The notes: a model not told the origin generated them from the sequence alone. A DNA stretch of 64,000 nucleotides from G965214625 sp965214625 (GCA_965214625.1 OZ243962.1:496001-560000), one strand, 5' to 3'; positions 37,013 to 47,346 are shown, counted from the first letter of the stretch. Program-made: numbers and translations.

Positions 37013-38689
37013 TCAGGAAGATTGCTTGTTCAGCTGCGCTTTGAGCTTGTCACCCAAGGACACACTCCCCATACTGGAATCGCGCGCGTATTCCTGAACT
37101 GCCTCTCCCTCCAACTCCATCTCACGTACCTTGATTGACAGCACGATCCGTCGGTCTTTCCTTTCTATACTGGTGATTTTTGCTTCAATTTCATCACCCT
37201 GATTGAGAACGGTTCTGGCATCTTCAATCCGGTCCCGCGAAATTTCAGAGACACGCAGATAGCCCTCGATATTGGGCGCGAGCTCGATGGTTGCCCCCTT
37301 CGCTGTAATTTCCTTGACCTGTCCCTTCACGGTACTGCCTTTCCCATTTTCTGTCACATAGGCAGCAAAAGGATCTTCACTTGCCTGTTTCAGTCCAAGG
37401 GAAATCCTTTCTCTTTCAGCATCCACAGCAAGCACCACCACGGTCAACTCATCACCCTTCTTATATTCCGTCACGACTTCTTCACCCGGACGATTCCATG
37501 ACAGGTCAGACAGATGCACCAGTCCATCGATCCCCCCTTCAACACCAATAAATATCCCGAAATCCGTGATCGAGCGAATCCGTCCCGTCATCACGTTCCC
37601 TTTTTTATGCGTGGCAGCGAATTCTTCCCATGGATTCGGGGTACATTGCTTCATCCCCAGTGAAATCCTGCGCCGTTCCGGGTCAATATCAAGCACCATG
37701 ACTTCGACATCATCACCCAGACGACACACCCGGCCGGGATGAATGTTCTTGTTCGTCCAGTCCATTTCGGACAAGTGAACCAGTCCTTCGACCCCTTCTT
37801 CCAATTCCACAAATGCACCGTAATCAGTGATATTGGTGACCTTGCCGAAAAGACGGGTATCAACCGGATAACGACGTCCCAAATCGAGCCACGGATCCTC
37901 ACCGAGTTGTTTCAAACCGAGTGAAACACGGCATTGTGCCTTGTCGAACTTAAGCACCCTGACATCAATCTCATCACCAACATTCAGCACCTCTGACGGA
38001 TGCCTGACCCGTTTCCATGCAAGATCAGTGATGTGCAGCAAACCATCCAGACCGCCCAGATTGACAAACGCCCCATAATCGGTCAGATTTTTGACAATCC
38101 CCTTGACGATTTGGCCCTCTTCCAGCGTATCGAGTAATTTTTCCTTCTCTTCACTCAATTCATGCTCTACGATGGCCCGTCTTGATACCACAATGTTATT
38201 GCGTGACTGATCAAGCTTAATAATCTTGAACTCCAGTTCCCGACCTTCAATGTAGGAAGAGTCCTTGATGGGACGAACATCCACCAGTGACCCGGGCAGA
38301 AAAGCCCGCAGATTATTGACATCGACGGTAAATCCGCCTTTGACCTTGCCGGTGATCATGCCGGTGACGATTTCATCTTGTTCGTACGCCTTGAACAACT
38401 CATCCCAGGCCCGTGCCCGCATCGCCCGCTCCCGGGACACCTTGGTATTTCCCGTGCCGTCTTCCACCGCCTCAAGCGCAACCTCGACCTGATCGCCAAC
38501 CTTGACGGTCAACTCACCGGCTGCATTCTTGAACTCGACCGCCGGAATCTCGGCATCTGACTTCAGCCCGGCACTGACGACAACATAGTCATCATTGGCT
38601 TCCACCACATCACCGATAATGACTTCACCAGGTCGCATGACCACATTGGCCATACTCTCCTCTAATAATGCCGCAAAATTCTCTGTCAT
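37013..38689 (-). CDS. rpsA: 30S ribosomal protein S1
   Basis: A 558-residue protein of six S1 repeats that brings mRNA to the 30S subunit. The repeats are visible from repeated GxVxxxTDYGAFVxL-type cores (for example KNLTDYGAFVNLGGLDGLLHITDL and the following unit), and the length equals the E. coli protein (557). No strong Shine-Dalgarno precedes the ATG, as in E. coli, where S1 binds its own leader. It lies between cmk and ihfB. Confidence 0.98.
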   Translation of the reverse strand: MTENFAALLEESMANVVMRPGEVIIGDVVEANDDYVVVSAGLKSDAEIPAVEFKNAAGELTVKVGDQVEVALEAVEDGTGNTKVSRERAMRARAWDELFKAYEQDEIVTGMITGKVKGGFTVDVNNLRAFLPGSLVDVRPIKDSSYIEGRELEFKIIKLDQSRNNIVVSRRAIVEHELSEEKEKLLDTLEEGQIVKGIVKNLTDYGAFVNLGGLDGLLHITDLAWKRVRHPSEVLNVGDEIDVRVLKFDKAQCRVSLGLKQLGEDPWLDLGRRYPVDTRLFGKVTNITDYGAFVELEEGVEGLVHLSEMDWTNKNIHPGRVCRLGDDVEVMVLDIDPERRRISLGMKQCTPNPWEEFAATHKKGNVMTGRIRSITDFGIFIGVEGGIDGLVHLSDLSWNRPGEEVVTEYKKGDELTVVVLAVDAERERISLGLKQASEDPFAAYVTENGKGSTVKGQVKEITAKGATIELAPNIEGYLRVSEISRDRIEDARTVLNQGDEIEAKITSIERKDRRIVLSIKVREMELEGEAVQEYARDSSMGSVSLGDKLKAQLNKQSS

Positions 38690-38755
38690 GATGATTTACT
38701 TGACCCAGTAACAGATCGATGTCATCGACACAAACATCGTTGAGACTGTTACTAA

Positions 38756-38785
38756 TTAATAATAAATTAAACTGTTTACTTTCAA
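38756..38785 (-). promoter_or_regulatory. Possible rpsA promoter
   Basis: In the 262-base gap between cmk and rpsA, the minus strand has TTGAAA (38780-38785), an 18-base spacer and TATTAA (38756-38761) in an AT-rich stretch. Downstream lies a possible hairpin with CGATG/CATCG arms within the leader. A separate rpsA promoter here would agree with the enteric arrangement. Confidence 0.4.
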
Positions 38786-38951
38786 GCCTTGCCAACCACA
38801 AAACAGCAAGACTCACCTAGTACGACGTCGCAGTCCAACGTCAGTCATCCCCCCAATCCGATTTACTCATCCGATTCAAGACAGATGTCCATACAACGCA
38901 TTTGCGCAAACCTTGCCAGGAGTGCGACTTCACTCGACCTCAACCGAACCA

Positions 38952-39632
38952 CTATCGTTCACCGCCTTTCTTCGATACGGACACGCAGACCTGCATGACT
39001 TTGGACACCACTTGTTGCACATCCAGCCCGGTAGTATCAAGATGGACTGCATCTGCAGCCGGTTTCAACGGTGATACCCTGCGGTTGATGTCACGACGGT
39101 CCCGCTCGGCAATCTCCCGCAAAAGATCGGCTATGGTAACAGCAAAACCCTTACCTCTCAACTGTTTAAAACGCCTTTGAGCCCGCGCCTCGACACTGGC
39201 GGTCAGATAGATTTTACAGTCCGCCTTCGGAAAAACAACCGTTCCCATGTCCCGCCCATCTGCAACCAAACCCGGTCTCTTTGCACATTGTCTTTGCCAC
39301 GTCAGCAGGGCTTGCCGCACACCGCCGAGCGCCGCCAGTTTGGACGCACGCCCCCCTGCCGATTCAGTTCGGATCTCCGATTCCAGCGATTTTCCGGCAA
39401 ACCTGACCTGTCCACCCTCAAATTCAATCTCCATTTGATCGATCAGTGAGATCAGCGCACACTCATCCGTCAGCGCAACTTGCTGTTGGTCTGCCAGCCA
39501 ACCCAGTACCCGGTAGAGTGCACCACTGTCAAGGTAATGCCACTTCAACCGTTTGGCGATGTGCTGGGCAACCGTGCCTTTCCCGGAGCCACTCGGACCG
39601 TCAATCGTCAACACGGGGACACTAGCACACAT
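38952..39632 (-). CDS. cmk: Cytidylate kinase
   Basis: A 226-residue P-loop kinase that phosphorylates CMP and dCMP. The nucleotide loop GPSGSGKGTVAQHIA lies near the start, with LDSGALYRV, VADGRDMGTVVFP and the lid region RRFKQLRGKG. The ATG at 39632 overlaps the last 11 bases of aroA. The order aroA-cmk-rpsA-ihfB is conserved in gammaproteobacteria. Confidence 0.97.
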   Translation of the reverse strand: MCASVPVLTIDGPSGSGKGTVAQHIAKRLKWHYLDSGALYRVLGWLADQQQVALTDECALISLIDQMEIEFEGGQVRFAGKSLESEIRTESAGGRASKLAALGGVRQALLTWQRQCAKRPGLVADGRDMGTVVFPKADCKIYLTASVEARAQRRFKQLRGKGFAVTIADLLREIAERDRRDINRRVSPLKPAADAVHLDTTGLDVQQVVSKVMQVCVSVSKKGGER

Positions 39633-40917
39633 CAATCGTCATCCCGACCCGATTGGCCAACGTGCGAAAATCAGGGAAAGAGGTCGCAACATTGGCACAA
39701 TCGAGAATCTCGACCTGGTCACTTGCAACTGCGCCTGCCACACTGAAGGCCATTGCGATCCGGTGGTCACCCTCACTTGAAACCTGCCCCCCGGAAAACC
39801 GACCACCTTCAATATCCAGTCCATCGTCGTATTCCTGTACGGTGACTCCAAGTGCTCTCAATCCATTCACGATACTGCGGATACGATCACTTTCCTTCAC
39901 TCTGAGCTCTTTGGCACCCCGAATACGCGTCACCCCCTCGGCACATCCTGCCGCGATGGCGACAGCCGGAATCTCATCAATCGCCAAGGCAACTTCCTCG
40001 CCACCAATATCACAACCTTTCAAAGAAGAGCTCTTGACCAGCAGGTCGGCAACGGGCTCTCCGCCGATCTCCGTTTCATTGAGACTTTCAATACACCCTC
40101 CCATCTTCAACAGGATCGCAAGCACCCCGTTTCTTGTCGGATTTACCCCCACTTTCGTCAACCGCAGTTCACTATCCGGAACAACCAAGCCGGCGACCAT
40201 GAAAAACGCCGCCGACGACAGGTCGGCCGGCACACTGAATTCACCGCCGTGCAAAACCCCGTTCTGGCCCAATCTGATCGACTGGTTCTGCCGGTGAACG
40301 GGATACCCCCATCCCCGCAGCATCCTTTCGGTATGATCCCGGGTCGTGATCCGTTCGGTAATAACCGTCTCACCCTGTGCATAGAGGCCTGCCAGCAACA
40401 AGCAGGATTTTACCTGGGCACTGGCAACCGGCAACGTATAGTGGATACCCTCAAGTCGTGAAACAGGATGGATTGTGAGTGGTGGCCGCCCATCACGAGC
40501 ACAGATCGATGCTCCCATTTTCTCCAGCGGGCGGATAATCCGGTTCATCGGACGCTCAGACAGCGATGCATCTCCAACCAATTGCGACGGCCACGGCTGT
40601 CCCGCCAGCAATCCGGTCAACAGCCGAAAGGCGGTGCCGGAATTACCCAGATCAAGCACATCTTCAGGCGGCATCAGACCAGCAAGACCCACGCCCTGTA
40701 TCTCGTAATCTCCGGGGCCGATACGATTGATCGCGACTCCCATGTCCCTAAACGCGGTCATCGTTGCGAACACATCCTCACTTTCCAGCAAGCCGCTGAC
40801 TCGAGTCCAACCCTGTGCAATCGAGCCGAGAATCACCATCCGATGAGAGATCGATTTATCCGCGGCCACACCGATTTGGCCTGCCAGCGCATCAACAGGC
40901 AATGAGAAAAATTTCAT
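39622..40917 (-). CDS. aroA: 3-phosphoshikimate 1-carboxyvinyltransferase (EPSP synthase)
   Basis: A 431-residue enzyme of the shikimate pathway. The substrate-binding KSISHRMVILGSIA lies near the start, followed by LGNSGTAFRLLTGLLA, the conserved GDASLSERPM, and LRVKESDRI near the C-terminus. LGNSGTAFR, with alanine where many EPSP synthases have another residue after GT, places it with the less usual 'class II-like' sequences. Its ATG overlaps the tyrA stop (ATGA). Confidence 0.97.
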   Translation of the reverse strand: MKFFSLPVDALAGQIGVAADKSISHRMVILGSIAQGWTRVSGLLESEDVFATMTAFRDMGVAINRIGPGDYEIQGVGLAGLMPPEDVLDLGNSGTAFRLLTGLLAGQPWPSQLVGDASLSERPMNRIIRPLEKMGASICARDGRPPLTIHPVSRLEGIHYTLPVASAQVKSCLLLAGLYAQGETVITERITTRDHTERMLRGWGYPVHRQNQSIRLGQNGVLHGGEFSVPADLSSAAFFMVAGLVVPDSELRLTKVGVNPTRNGVLAILLKMGGCIESLNETEIGGEPVADLLVKSSSLKGCDIGGEEVALAIDEIPAVAIAAGCAEGVTRIRGAKELRVKESDRIRSIVNGLRALGVTVQEYDDGLDIEGGRFSGGQVSSEGDHRIAMAFSVAGAVASDQVEILDCANVATSFPDFRTLANRVGMTIDVC

Positions 40918-41831
40918 CCCAGATCATCCGGCAAAATGGCGGTATCCGATTTGCCCCGTTCGTCCGTCACCCGGGCCCGAGCCTGCTTCGACGCGGCAAA
41001 CAGGGTCTCCAATGCCGCGCCATCGCCCTGTTCGATCAACATCGCGATAGATTCCAGCTGACGTTGGAATTTCGTCAGATGGGCCAGTAACGGCGCCTTG
41101 TTCATCAGCATGATGTCGCGCCACATTTCAGGATCACTCGACGCCGTTCGGGTGAAGTCATAAAAGCCGCCGGCCGCCATTTCATAGCAGACGGACCGGT
41201 CGTCTGAACTGGCAAGAAAATCCATCATCGCGTAGGCAAGCACATGGGGCAAATGGCTTGTAATGCCAAGCACTCGATCATGTACGGCGACGTCCATGAT
41301 CCGAATTTCGGCACCCACGGTTTGCCACAACCCGCCGACCAGCGCACACGCATCACGATCCGTATCGGGCAATGGGGTGAGTACAACCTTGTGTCCGTCA
41401 AACAAGTCCGCCTTCGCCGCCCGAACCCCTGATTTCTCTCTGCCCGCGATGGGATGCCCGGGCACAAATCGGCTGAATCGTTCCTTCAGACAGGCTCTTG
41501 CTGTCGTCACAATCGCCGATTTAACACTGCCCACATCGGTAACCACCTTCTTTTCCGTCACTGCCGGATGGATCCGGGTCAGCAACTCGGCAACGGTGTT
41601 CACCGGTGTGGCCAGCACCACCAGGTCCGCCGCCTCGACCGCCTTGATCGGATCGTACTCGATATCATCAATGACATTGAGCTTTAATGCCGTTTGCAGA
41701 TTTGCCTCGGATCGTCCCACTCCAATGACCCGGCCCACTGATTGGGACCGTTTAAGCGCGATCGACAGCGAACCGCCGATCAGGCCGACCCCGAATACCG
41801 CCATAGTGGGAACAAACAAGTGCGCAGTCAT
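40914..41831 (-). CDS. tyrA: Prephenate/arogenate dehydrogenase
   Basis: A 305-residue monofunctional TyrA-type enzyme leading to tyrosine. It shows the NAD loop FGVGLIGGSLSIALKRS, VLATPVNTV, DVGSVKSAIV, and the PGHPIAGREKSGVRAA substrate stretch. There is no chorismate mutase or ACT domain. It precedes aroA and follows pheA by 79 bases, so both branches from prephenate are encoded side by side. An inner ATG at 41804 is a possible start. Confidence 0.93.
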   Translation of the reverse strand: MTAHLFVPTMAVFGVGLIGGSLSIALKRSQSVGRVIGVGRSEANLQTALKLNVIDDIEYDPIKAVEAADLVVLATPVNTVAELLTRIHPAVTEKKVVTDVGSVKSAIVTTARACLKERFSRFVPGHPIAGREKSGVRAAKADLFDGHKVVLTPLPDTDRDACALVGGLWQTVGAEIRIMDVAVHDRVLGITSHLPHVLAYAMMDFLASSDDRSVCYEMAAGGFYDFTRTASSDPEMWRDIMLMNKAPLLAHLTKFQRQLESIAMLIEQGDGAALETLFAASKQARARVTDERGKSDTAILPDDLG

Positions 41832-41910
41832 ACGTGGTTAAATCCGAACGACCGGTCCGTCACAAGACACTCGAACTTGGACCGGGCTACAACTGCAGGA
41901 CACAACCATT

Positions 41911-43008
41911 TCAACGGGAAATCGGATAAGAGCCAAGATGCTTGAATAGCCCGGCTTCCTCCTTGAGCTGTGCCAATGCTTTCGACACCACCTCCTCTTC
42001 CGCATGCCCCTTGATATCGATAAAGAAAACATATTCCCAAAGACCGGTTCTTGAAGGCCGGGATTCGATTTTTGTCATGTCAATCTTGTGGTGTGATAAC
42101 GGCTTGAGCAGATGGAACAACGCACCCGGACGATGTCGACAGGACAGCAACAAACTGGTCTTGTCATGGCCACTCGGTGGCGTCGGTTGTTTGGCCAACA
42201 CCAGAAACCGGGTGGTATTTCCCGGTTCATCTTCAATATTCTTGGCCAGTATCTTAAGACCGTACAATTCCGCAGCGGTCGTGCCGGCAATCGCCAGTGC
42301 GTTACGCTCATCGCAGACCCTTTTCGCTGCTTCTGCATTACTGCTTACCGGTGTCAATTCGGCATGCTTCAGATGCGTACTCAGCCAGCGTTTGCACTGC
42401 GCCAGCGATTGGATGTGCGCATAAACAGTCTTGACCTCGGTGGCCTCGCTGTCCCGGCCCATCAGATTATGGTGAATTTCCAGATTAATCTCACCGCAAA
42501 TGGACAGGGAAGTATTGATCAGTCGATCCAGTGTGGCATTCACCCCACCCTCGGACGAGTTTTCAACCGGTACCACGGCAAACTGGGTGTGACCCGTTTC
42601 GGTGGCTCGGAATATTTCATCAATCGTCGCCAGCGGGACAATCTCAATACTGTTGCCGAAATGCTGCCTTGCCGCCGATTCCGTATAAGTGCCCGACGGC
42701 CCGAGAACCGAAACCGTCAGCGCTATCTCGGTCGACCGGGTGATCGATATAATTTCCCTGAACAGCCGTTCGATCGCCGTTTTCTCAATCCGCCCGGCAT
42801 TTAATTCCTGCAGCCGCCGCAACACCTGTGCTTCTCGCTCCGAGCGATAGAATACCGGTTCTGAAACTTGCGACTTGATTTCCAGGATCGACTGTGCTGC
42901 CGTAATCCGCTGATGCATCAAATCCAGAATCTGTGCATCAATCTCGTCTATCTTGTCCCGATAAACACCCAGTGCTTTTTCGATACTCTGGTTCAATGCA
43001 ATTGCCAC
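41911..43008 (-). CDS. pheA: Bifunctional chorismate mutase/prephenate dehydratase
   Basis: A 365-residue protein with an AroQ chorismate mutase (about 10-95: RDKIDEIDAQILDLMHQR), a prephenate dehydratase core (LGPSGTYTESAARQHFG, VPVENSSEGGVNATLD) and a C-terminal ACT domain (LLSCRHRPGALFHLLKPL, ESRPSRTGLWEYVFFIDI) that normally gives feedback control by phenylalanine. The start is GTG. It is 23 bases from gyrA; serC, which often lies between them in other gammaproteobacteria, is absent. Confidence 0.97.
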   Translation of the reverse strand: MAIALNQSIEKALGVYRDKIDEIDAQILDLMHQRITAAQSILEIKSQVSEPVFYRSEREAQVLRRLQELNAGRIEKTAIERLFREIISITRSTEIALTVSVLGPSGTYTESAARQHFGNSIEIVPLATIDEIFRATETGHTQFAVVPVENSSEGGVNATLDRLINTSLSICGEINLEIHHNLMGRDSEATEVKTVYAHIQSLAQCKRWLSTHLKHAELTPVSSNAEAAKRVCDERNALAIAGTTAAELYGLKILAKNIEDEPGNTTRFLVLAKQPTPPSGHDKTSLLLSCRHRPGALFHLLKPLSHHKIDMTKIESRPSRTGLWEYVFFIDIKGHAEEEVVSKALAQLKEEAGLFKHLGSYPISR

Positions 43009-43031
43009 CGGGTCATCTGAAAAAAAGCGAT

Positions 43032-45638
43032 CTAGTGAAGGGGGCGTTCAACCGATACGTCCTCGGCCTCGGTATCCGAATCAACGACCCTGCTGACTGA
43101 CACCAACCGCTCATCCGGTTTGAGGGAGATCAATCTGACTCCCTGGGTATTGCGTCCCTGTAGCGATATTTCCGATGCCCGGGTCCGGATCAGGATGCCA
43201 CCCTCTGTAATCAACATCACTTCGTCACTGTGGGTCACAGCCAAGGCACTCACGACCTGACCATTCCGTACGGATGTCTTGATCGCAATAACCCCCTTGA
43301 CTCCCCTGCGCTTACAAGGGAAGTCGACAACCGGCGACCGTTTACCGTATCCGTGCTCGGTACTCGTCAGAATCGACAGCACCGGCTCATTGGAATATTT
43401 GCCTTCTTCATTCGTCACCACCAGCAGCGAAATCACCCGTTGTCCCGGTGCCAGTCGAATCCCTTTGACTCCTCGGGCGACTCGACCCATCACCCGGACA
43501 TCCTTTTCCGAGAACCGGGCCGCCCGACCCACATCACTGATCAATATCACATCCTGATCACCATCCGTCAACGCCACCCCGATCAGATGATCATGTGGCG
43601 CTAGGCGGGCGGCAATGATCCCGCCGGCGCGGGGACGGGAAAAGTCCTGCAGTCGACACTTTTTGATGATACCCCGGGCCGTCGCCATAATGAGGGTCTT
43701 GCCTTCCTCATAGTTCTGTATGGGTAAAACGGCGGTCACCTGTTCATCTGCACTGAGTGACAGCAAATTGACCAATGGCCTGCCTCGCGCCTGTCGCCCG
43801 GCCTGGGGCAATTGAAACACCTTTAGCCAGTAGACTTTCCCGGAATTAGAAAAACACAGTATGGTATCGTGAGAATTGGCGACAAACATCCGACTGACAA
43901 AGTCTGCCTCCTTGGTTCGGGTCGCGATACGCCCCTTTCCGCCTCGTTTCTGCGCACCATAGTCGGCCACCGGCTGTGATTTTGCATACCCGGCATGGGA
44001 AATGGTGACCACCATCTCTTCCTCTGGAATCAGGTCCTCCATGGACAAATCCAGTTGCTGATCAAGAATCTGGGTTCGCCTGTCCTCGCCAAAGCGATCC
44101 CGAATTGCCTCGAGTTCCTCGGTAATCACCTCCATCAACCGGTCCGGATCTTGCAAAATATCGAGCAGTGACAAGATCTTGTCGATGATGTCGGCATATT
44201 CATTATGGATTTTTTCCTGCTCAAGACCAGTGAGCCGATGTAACCTGAGATCAAGAATCGCCTGTGCTTGTCTCGGTGACAAGCGATACCCCGACTCGGT
44301 CATACCATAGGCCGCATCAAGCCCTTCCGGTCGCGAGATGTCCGCATGACTGCGAGCCAGCATCTGGGAGACAACAGCCGATTGCCAATGTCTCGACAAC
44401 AGCGCCGCCTTAGCTTCTGCAGGCTGTCTGGCGGCTTTGATCAGCGCAATCACCGAATCGATATTGGTCAATGACACCGCCAGCCCCTCCAGCAAATGTG
44501 AACGCTCCCGGGCCTTGCGCAATTCATACAGAGTGCGACGGGTGACCACTTCCCGTCTGTGGTGCACAAACTCCTCAAGGAGTGCCTTGAGACCAAACAG
44601 TTTCGGTTGATTCTTGCTCAAGGCAACCATGTTGATCCCGAAGACAGATTGCATCTGGGTATGCTTGAACAGGTTGTTTAACACCACTTCGGCCTGTTCT
44701 CCACGTTTCACTTCAATGACCATCCGCATACCCGATTTGTCGGATTCATCGCGTATCGCAGAAATCCCTTCCAAACGCTTGTTTTTCACCAACTCGGCAA
44801 TTTTCTCCATCAGACGTGCCTTGTTGACCTGGTAGGGCAATTCATGAACGATAATCGATTCCCGATTGTTTGCCGACTGCTCAATCTCGGTGCGGGCCCG
44901 GACATAGATACGTCCGCGGCCGGTTTCGTATGCTTGCCGGATTCCTGCCCACCCATTGATAACACCGGCCGTTGGAAAATCCGGGCCGGGCAAGTGTGAC
45001 ATCAGTTCCGTGACACTGATCTCGCTGTTCTCAATCAACGCGAGACACGCATTGATCGTTTCGGACAGATTATGGGGGGGGATATTGGTCGCCATACCCA
45101 CTGCAATCCCCGAAGACCCGTTGATCAATAAATTCGGCACCCGGGTTGGCAACACCAGCGGCTGGGTTTCAGTCTCATCATAATTGGGGCCAAAGTCGAC
45201 TGTTTCCTTGTCCAGGTCCGAGAGAAGTTCATGGGAAATGCGTGCCAGCCGAATCTCCGTGTAACGCATGGCAGCCGGCGAATCGCCATCCACCGATCCG
45301 AAATTTCCCTGGCCATCAATCAGCATATATCTCATCGAAAAATCCTGGGCCATGCGGACAATGGTGTCATAAACCGCGGTATCACCGTGAGGGTGATACT
45401 TCCCGATCACATCCCCGACGACCCTGGCTGATTTTTTGTATGCCTTGTTCCAGTCGTTGCCCAATACCGACATCGCATACAACACCCGCCGGTGAACGGG
45501 TTTCAAACCGTCTCTTACATCAGGCAGCGCACGACCCACGATCACGCTCATCGCGTAATCGAGATACGACTTTCTCATCTCTTTTTCAAGATTAGCCGGA
45601 AAGGTTTCTTTCGCAAAAGGGGTCTGGATGACTGCCAC
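43032..45638 (-). CDS. gyrA: DNA gyrase subunit A
   Basis: An 868-residue subunit that cuts and rejoins DNA for negative supercoiling. The catalytic tyrosine is Y126 in AAMRYTEIR. The quinolone region reads HPHGDTAVYD, with threonine at the place of E. coli Ser83 and aspartate at that of Asp87; Thr is a natural variant in several genera, so no resistance is implied. The C-terminal pinwheel carries QAGRQARGRPLVN, similar to the GyrA-box, which supports gyrase rather than topoisomerase IV. The start is GTG. Confidence 0.97.
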   Translation of the reverse strand: MAVIQTPFAKETFPANLEKEMRKSYLDYAMSVIVGRALPDVRDGLKPVHRRVLYAMSVLGNDWNKAYKKSARVVGDVIGKYHPHGDTAVYDTIVRMAQDFSMRYMLIDGQGNFGSVDGDSPAAMRYTEIRLARISHELLSDLDKETVDFGPNYDETETQPLVLPTRVPNLLINGSSGIAVGMATNIPPHNLSETINACLALIENSEISVTELMSHLPGPDFPTAGVINGWAGIRQAYETGRGRIYVRARTEIEQSANNRESIIVHELPYQVNKARLMEKIAELVKNKRLEGISAIRDESDKSGMRMVIEVKRGEQAEVVLNNLFKHTQMQSVFGINMVALSKNQPKLFGLKALLEEFVHHRREVVTRRTLYELRKARERSHLLEGLAVSLTNIDSVIALIKAARQPAEAKAALLSRHWQSAVVSQMLARSHADISRPEGLDAAYGMTESGYRLSPRQAQAILDLRLHRLTGLEQEKIHNEYADIIDKILSLLDILQDPDRLMEVITEELEAIRDRFGEDRRTQILDQQLDLSMEDLIPEEEMVVTISHAGYAKSQPVADYGAQKRGGKGRIATRTKEADFVSRMFVANSHDTILCFSNSGKVYWLKVFQLPQAGRQARGRPLVNLLSLSADEQVTAVLPIQNYEEGKTLIMATARGIIKKCRLQDFSRPRAGGIIAARLAPHDHLIGVALTDGDQDVILISDVGRAARFSEKDVRVMGRVARGVKGIRLAPGQRVISLLVVTNEEGKYSNEPVLSILTSTEHGYGKRSPVVDFPCKRRGVKGVIAIKTSVRNGQVVSALAVTHSDEVMLITEGGILIRTRASEISLQGRNTQGVRLISLKPDERLVSVSRVVDSDTEAEDVSVERPLH

Positions 45639-46005
45639 GCAACCGTACTCGTTGTTTACAACATCATAATTGACAAGATCGCTAACAAACTGCTGAACAG
45701 GTGCATCGCACCATGATCAGAAAGTCGTCAATCACTGAACTTAAAAAGAGCCGATTTTAACACATCAAGACAATGCATTCGCTGTCGATTTTGCACTGAC
45801 CGAAAGGCGGTTTTACGATCACAAGCCGGGGTGATCCGAGTGCTTTTGCATTACTGCCTAAGTCCGGCAAAACAGGAGGCCCTGTTGTCTCGGTGTCGCA
45901 CAAGGGGTTTGAACGGTACATCTCCATCAGTCGTCCCACAGAGCGGAACCACAGTCGCCTTTCCCAATGGATGGACTGTCGACAACCCGTGATCGACAGT
46001 GGGTC
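45639..46005. other. Gap between gyrA and hflX
   Basis: About 365 bases separating two leftward operons. It should contain the gyrA promoter near 45660-45760, but I see no strong -35/-10 pair. A 60-codon frame at 45757-45939 has no features of a real gene. Confidence 0.45.
45975..46000 (-). terminator. Inverted repeat just past hflX
   Basis: Arms ACTGTCG (45975-45981) and CGACAGT (45994-46000) form a 7-bp stem with a 12-base loop, starting five bases after the hflX stop. There is no T run after it on the minus strand, so it is a weak candidate for a terminator or an mRNA-end stabiliser. Confidence 0.35.
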
Positions 46006-47226
46006 TCAGTTCGATTCTGTTACCGGAATATCATTCCACAGACCGATATAGCGTGATTGTGATTCCATCCATCCCCGGTCTGCAGGCTTCATTTTGACGG
46101 TCATGGTGTAAGCCCCCTCCTCGTCGACTTTTTCATCGAGCACATCGCATCGATGATATAGCCTGGAGCGCAACCCCCCCGCTTGAGGCCGCAGATTCAA
46201 CCGATAAACCTGTTGTCCCCTGCTCAGGAAATCTCCGATAGCACTGATGAGCAAGGGCAAACCTTCGCCTGTGGCTGCCGAAACCCAGATCTTGTCAACC
46301 CAGTTTTCGGCATTGCGCCGGATTCTCGCAGGTTCCTTGATCAGATCTATTTTATTGTTGACATGAATCACCGGAACAGCACCTGCGCCAATTTCCTCCA
46401 GTACCGACACCACCTGCTCCCGCAACTCCATCTCTTCGTGGTCAGAAACGTCATTGACCAAAAGCAGACACGAAGCACTGACCACCTCTTCCAGCGTTGA
46501 GCGGAACGCAGCCACAAGGCTATGTGGCAGGTCTCTCACGAAACCCACCGTATCCGAGAGCACAATCGGCCCAAAACCCGGCACTATCACCTGTCTCATT
46601 GTGGGATCCAGGGTCGCAAACAGTCGGTCTTCCACCGGCACTTCCGCTCCGGTGATTGCATTGAACAGGGACGATTTTCCTGAATTGGTATAACCAACCA
46701 GGGAGAGAGTTGGAACCGGTGTCCGGAGTCTCGCCCGTCTTTGCAATCGGCGCTGGGACTCCACTTTCTGCAAGCGCTGCGACAGGGTCCTGATTCGCTT
46801 GCCGATGAGACGCCGATCAGTCTCCAGTTGCGTTTCCCCCGGACCACGCAGTCCAATCCCCCCTTTTTGCCGTTCCAGATGGGTCCACCCTCTTACCAGT
46901 CGGGTCGACAGGTGTTCGAGTTGGGCCAGTTCGACCTGCAACTTGCCTTCGCGGGAGGTCGCCCTTTGTGCAAAAATATCCAGTATCAGTCCCGTTCGGT
47001 CCAGCACCCGGCAGCAAATGACCTGTTCCAGGTTTCGCTCTTGGATGGGACTGATTTCATGATCGAAAATCACGAGATCCACGGCCAGATGACACACCCG
47101 TTCCGCCAGTTCCTGCGCCTTCCCTTTACCGACGAAGGTGCTTGCCACCGGTTTTGACCGGATCGGCAGAAATACATCACACACGGCTGCCCCGGCAGAC
47201 TCCGCCAGTGCATGCAGTTCACGCAA
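46006..47226 (-). CDS. hflX: GTPase HflX
   Basis: A ribosome-binding GTPase that splits stalled 70S ribosomes in E. coli. The conserved LVRGWTHLERQKGGIGLRGPGETQLETDRRL lies at 111-141; the G domain has G1 GYTNSGKSS, G3 DTVGF and G4 NKID. Coordinates given start at a TTG (406 residues), the first usual start codon. Homology, however, continues upstream in the same frame (GYRVIIVRQL, matching the HflX N-terminus) to about 47328, where a CTG follows an AGGA; the real protein is probably about 34 residues longer. Hfq ends 19 bases before that CTG, in the same frame. Confidence 0.94.
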   Translation of the reverse strand: MRELHALAESAGAAVCDVFLPIRSKPVASTFVGKGKAQELAERVCHLAVDLVIFDHEISPIQERNLEQVICCRVLDRTGLILDIFAQRATSREGKLQVELAQLEHLSTRLVRGWTHLERQKGGIGLRGPGETQLETDRRLIGKRIRTLSQRLQKVESQRRLQRRARLRTPVPTLSLVGYTNSGKSSLFNAITGAEVPVEDRLFATLDPTMRQVIVPGFGPIVLSDTVGFVRDLPHSLVAAFRSTLEEVVSASCLLLVNDVSDHEEMELREQVVSVLEEIGAGAVPVIHVNNKIDLIKEPARIRRNAENWVDKIWVSAATGEGLPLLISAIGDFLSRGQQVYRLNLRPQAGGLRSRLYHRCDVLDEKVDEEGAYTMTVKMKPADRGWMESQSRYIGLWNDIPVTESN

Positions 47227-47346
47227 TGGCTGTTCATCTGTTCCGAGGCGCCTTTGAAGCTGCCTGACAATGATGACCCTGTATCCGTTTGAGGGCCCGG
47301 ACAGCTGATTGTCTAACGAAGAAAACAGAAGATCGATTTCCTGTTG

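Noticed and set aside
43032..45638. Threonine at the Ser83-equivalent of GyrA as a quinolone-resistance change
   Set aside because: Threonine is the natural residue in several genera, so the sequence alone does not show resistance.
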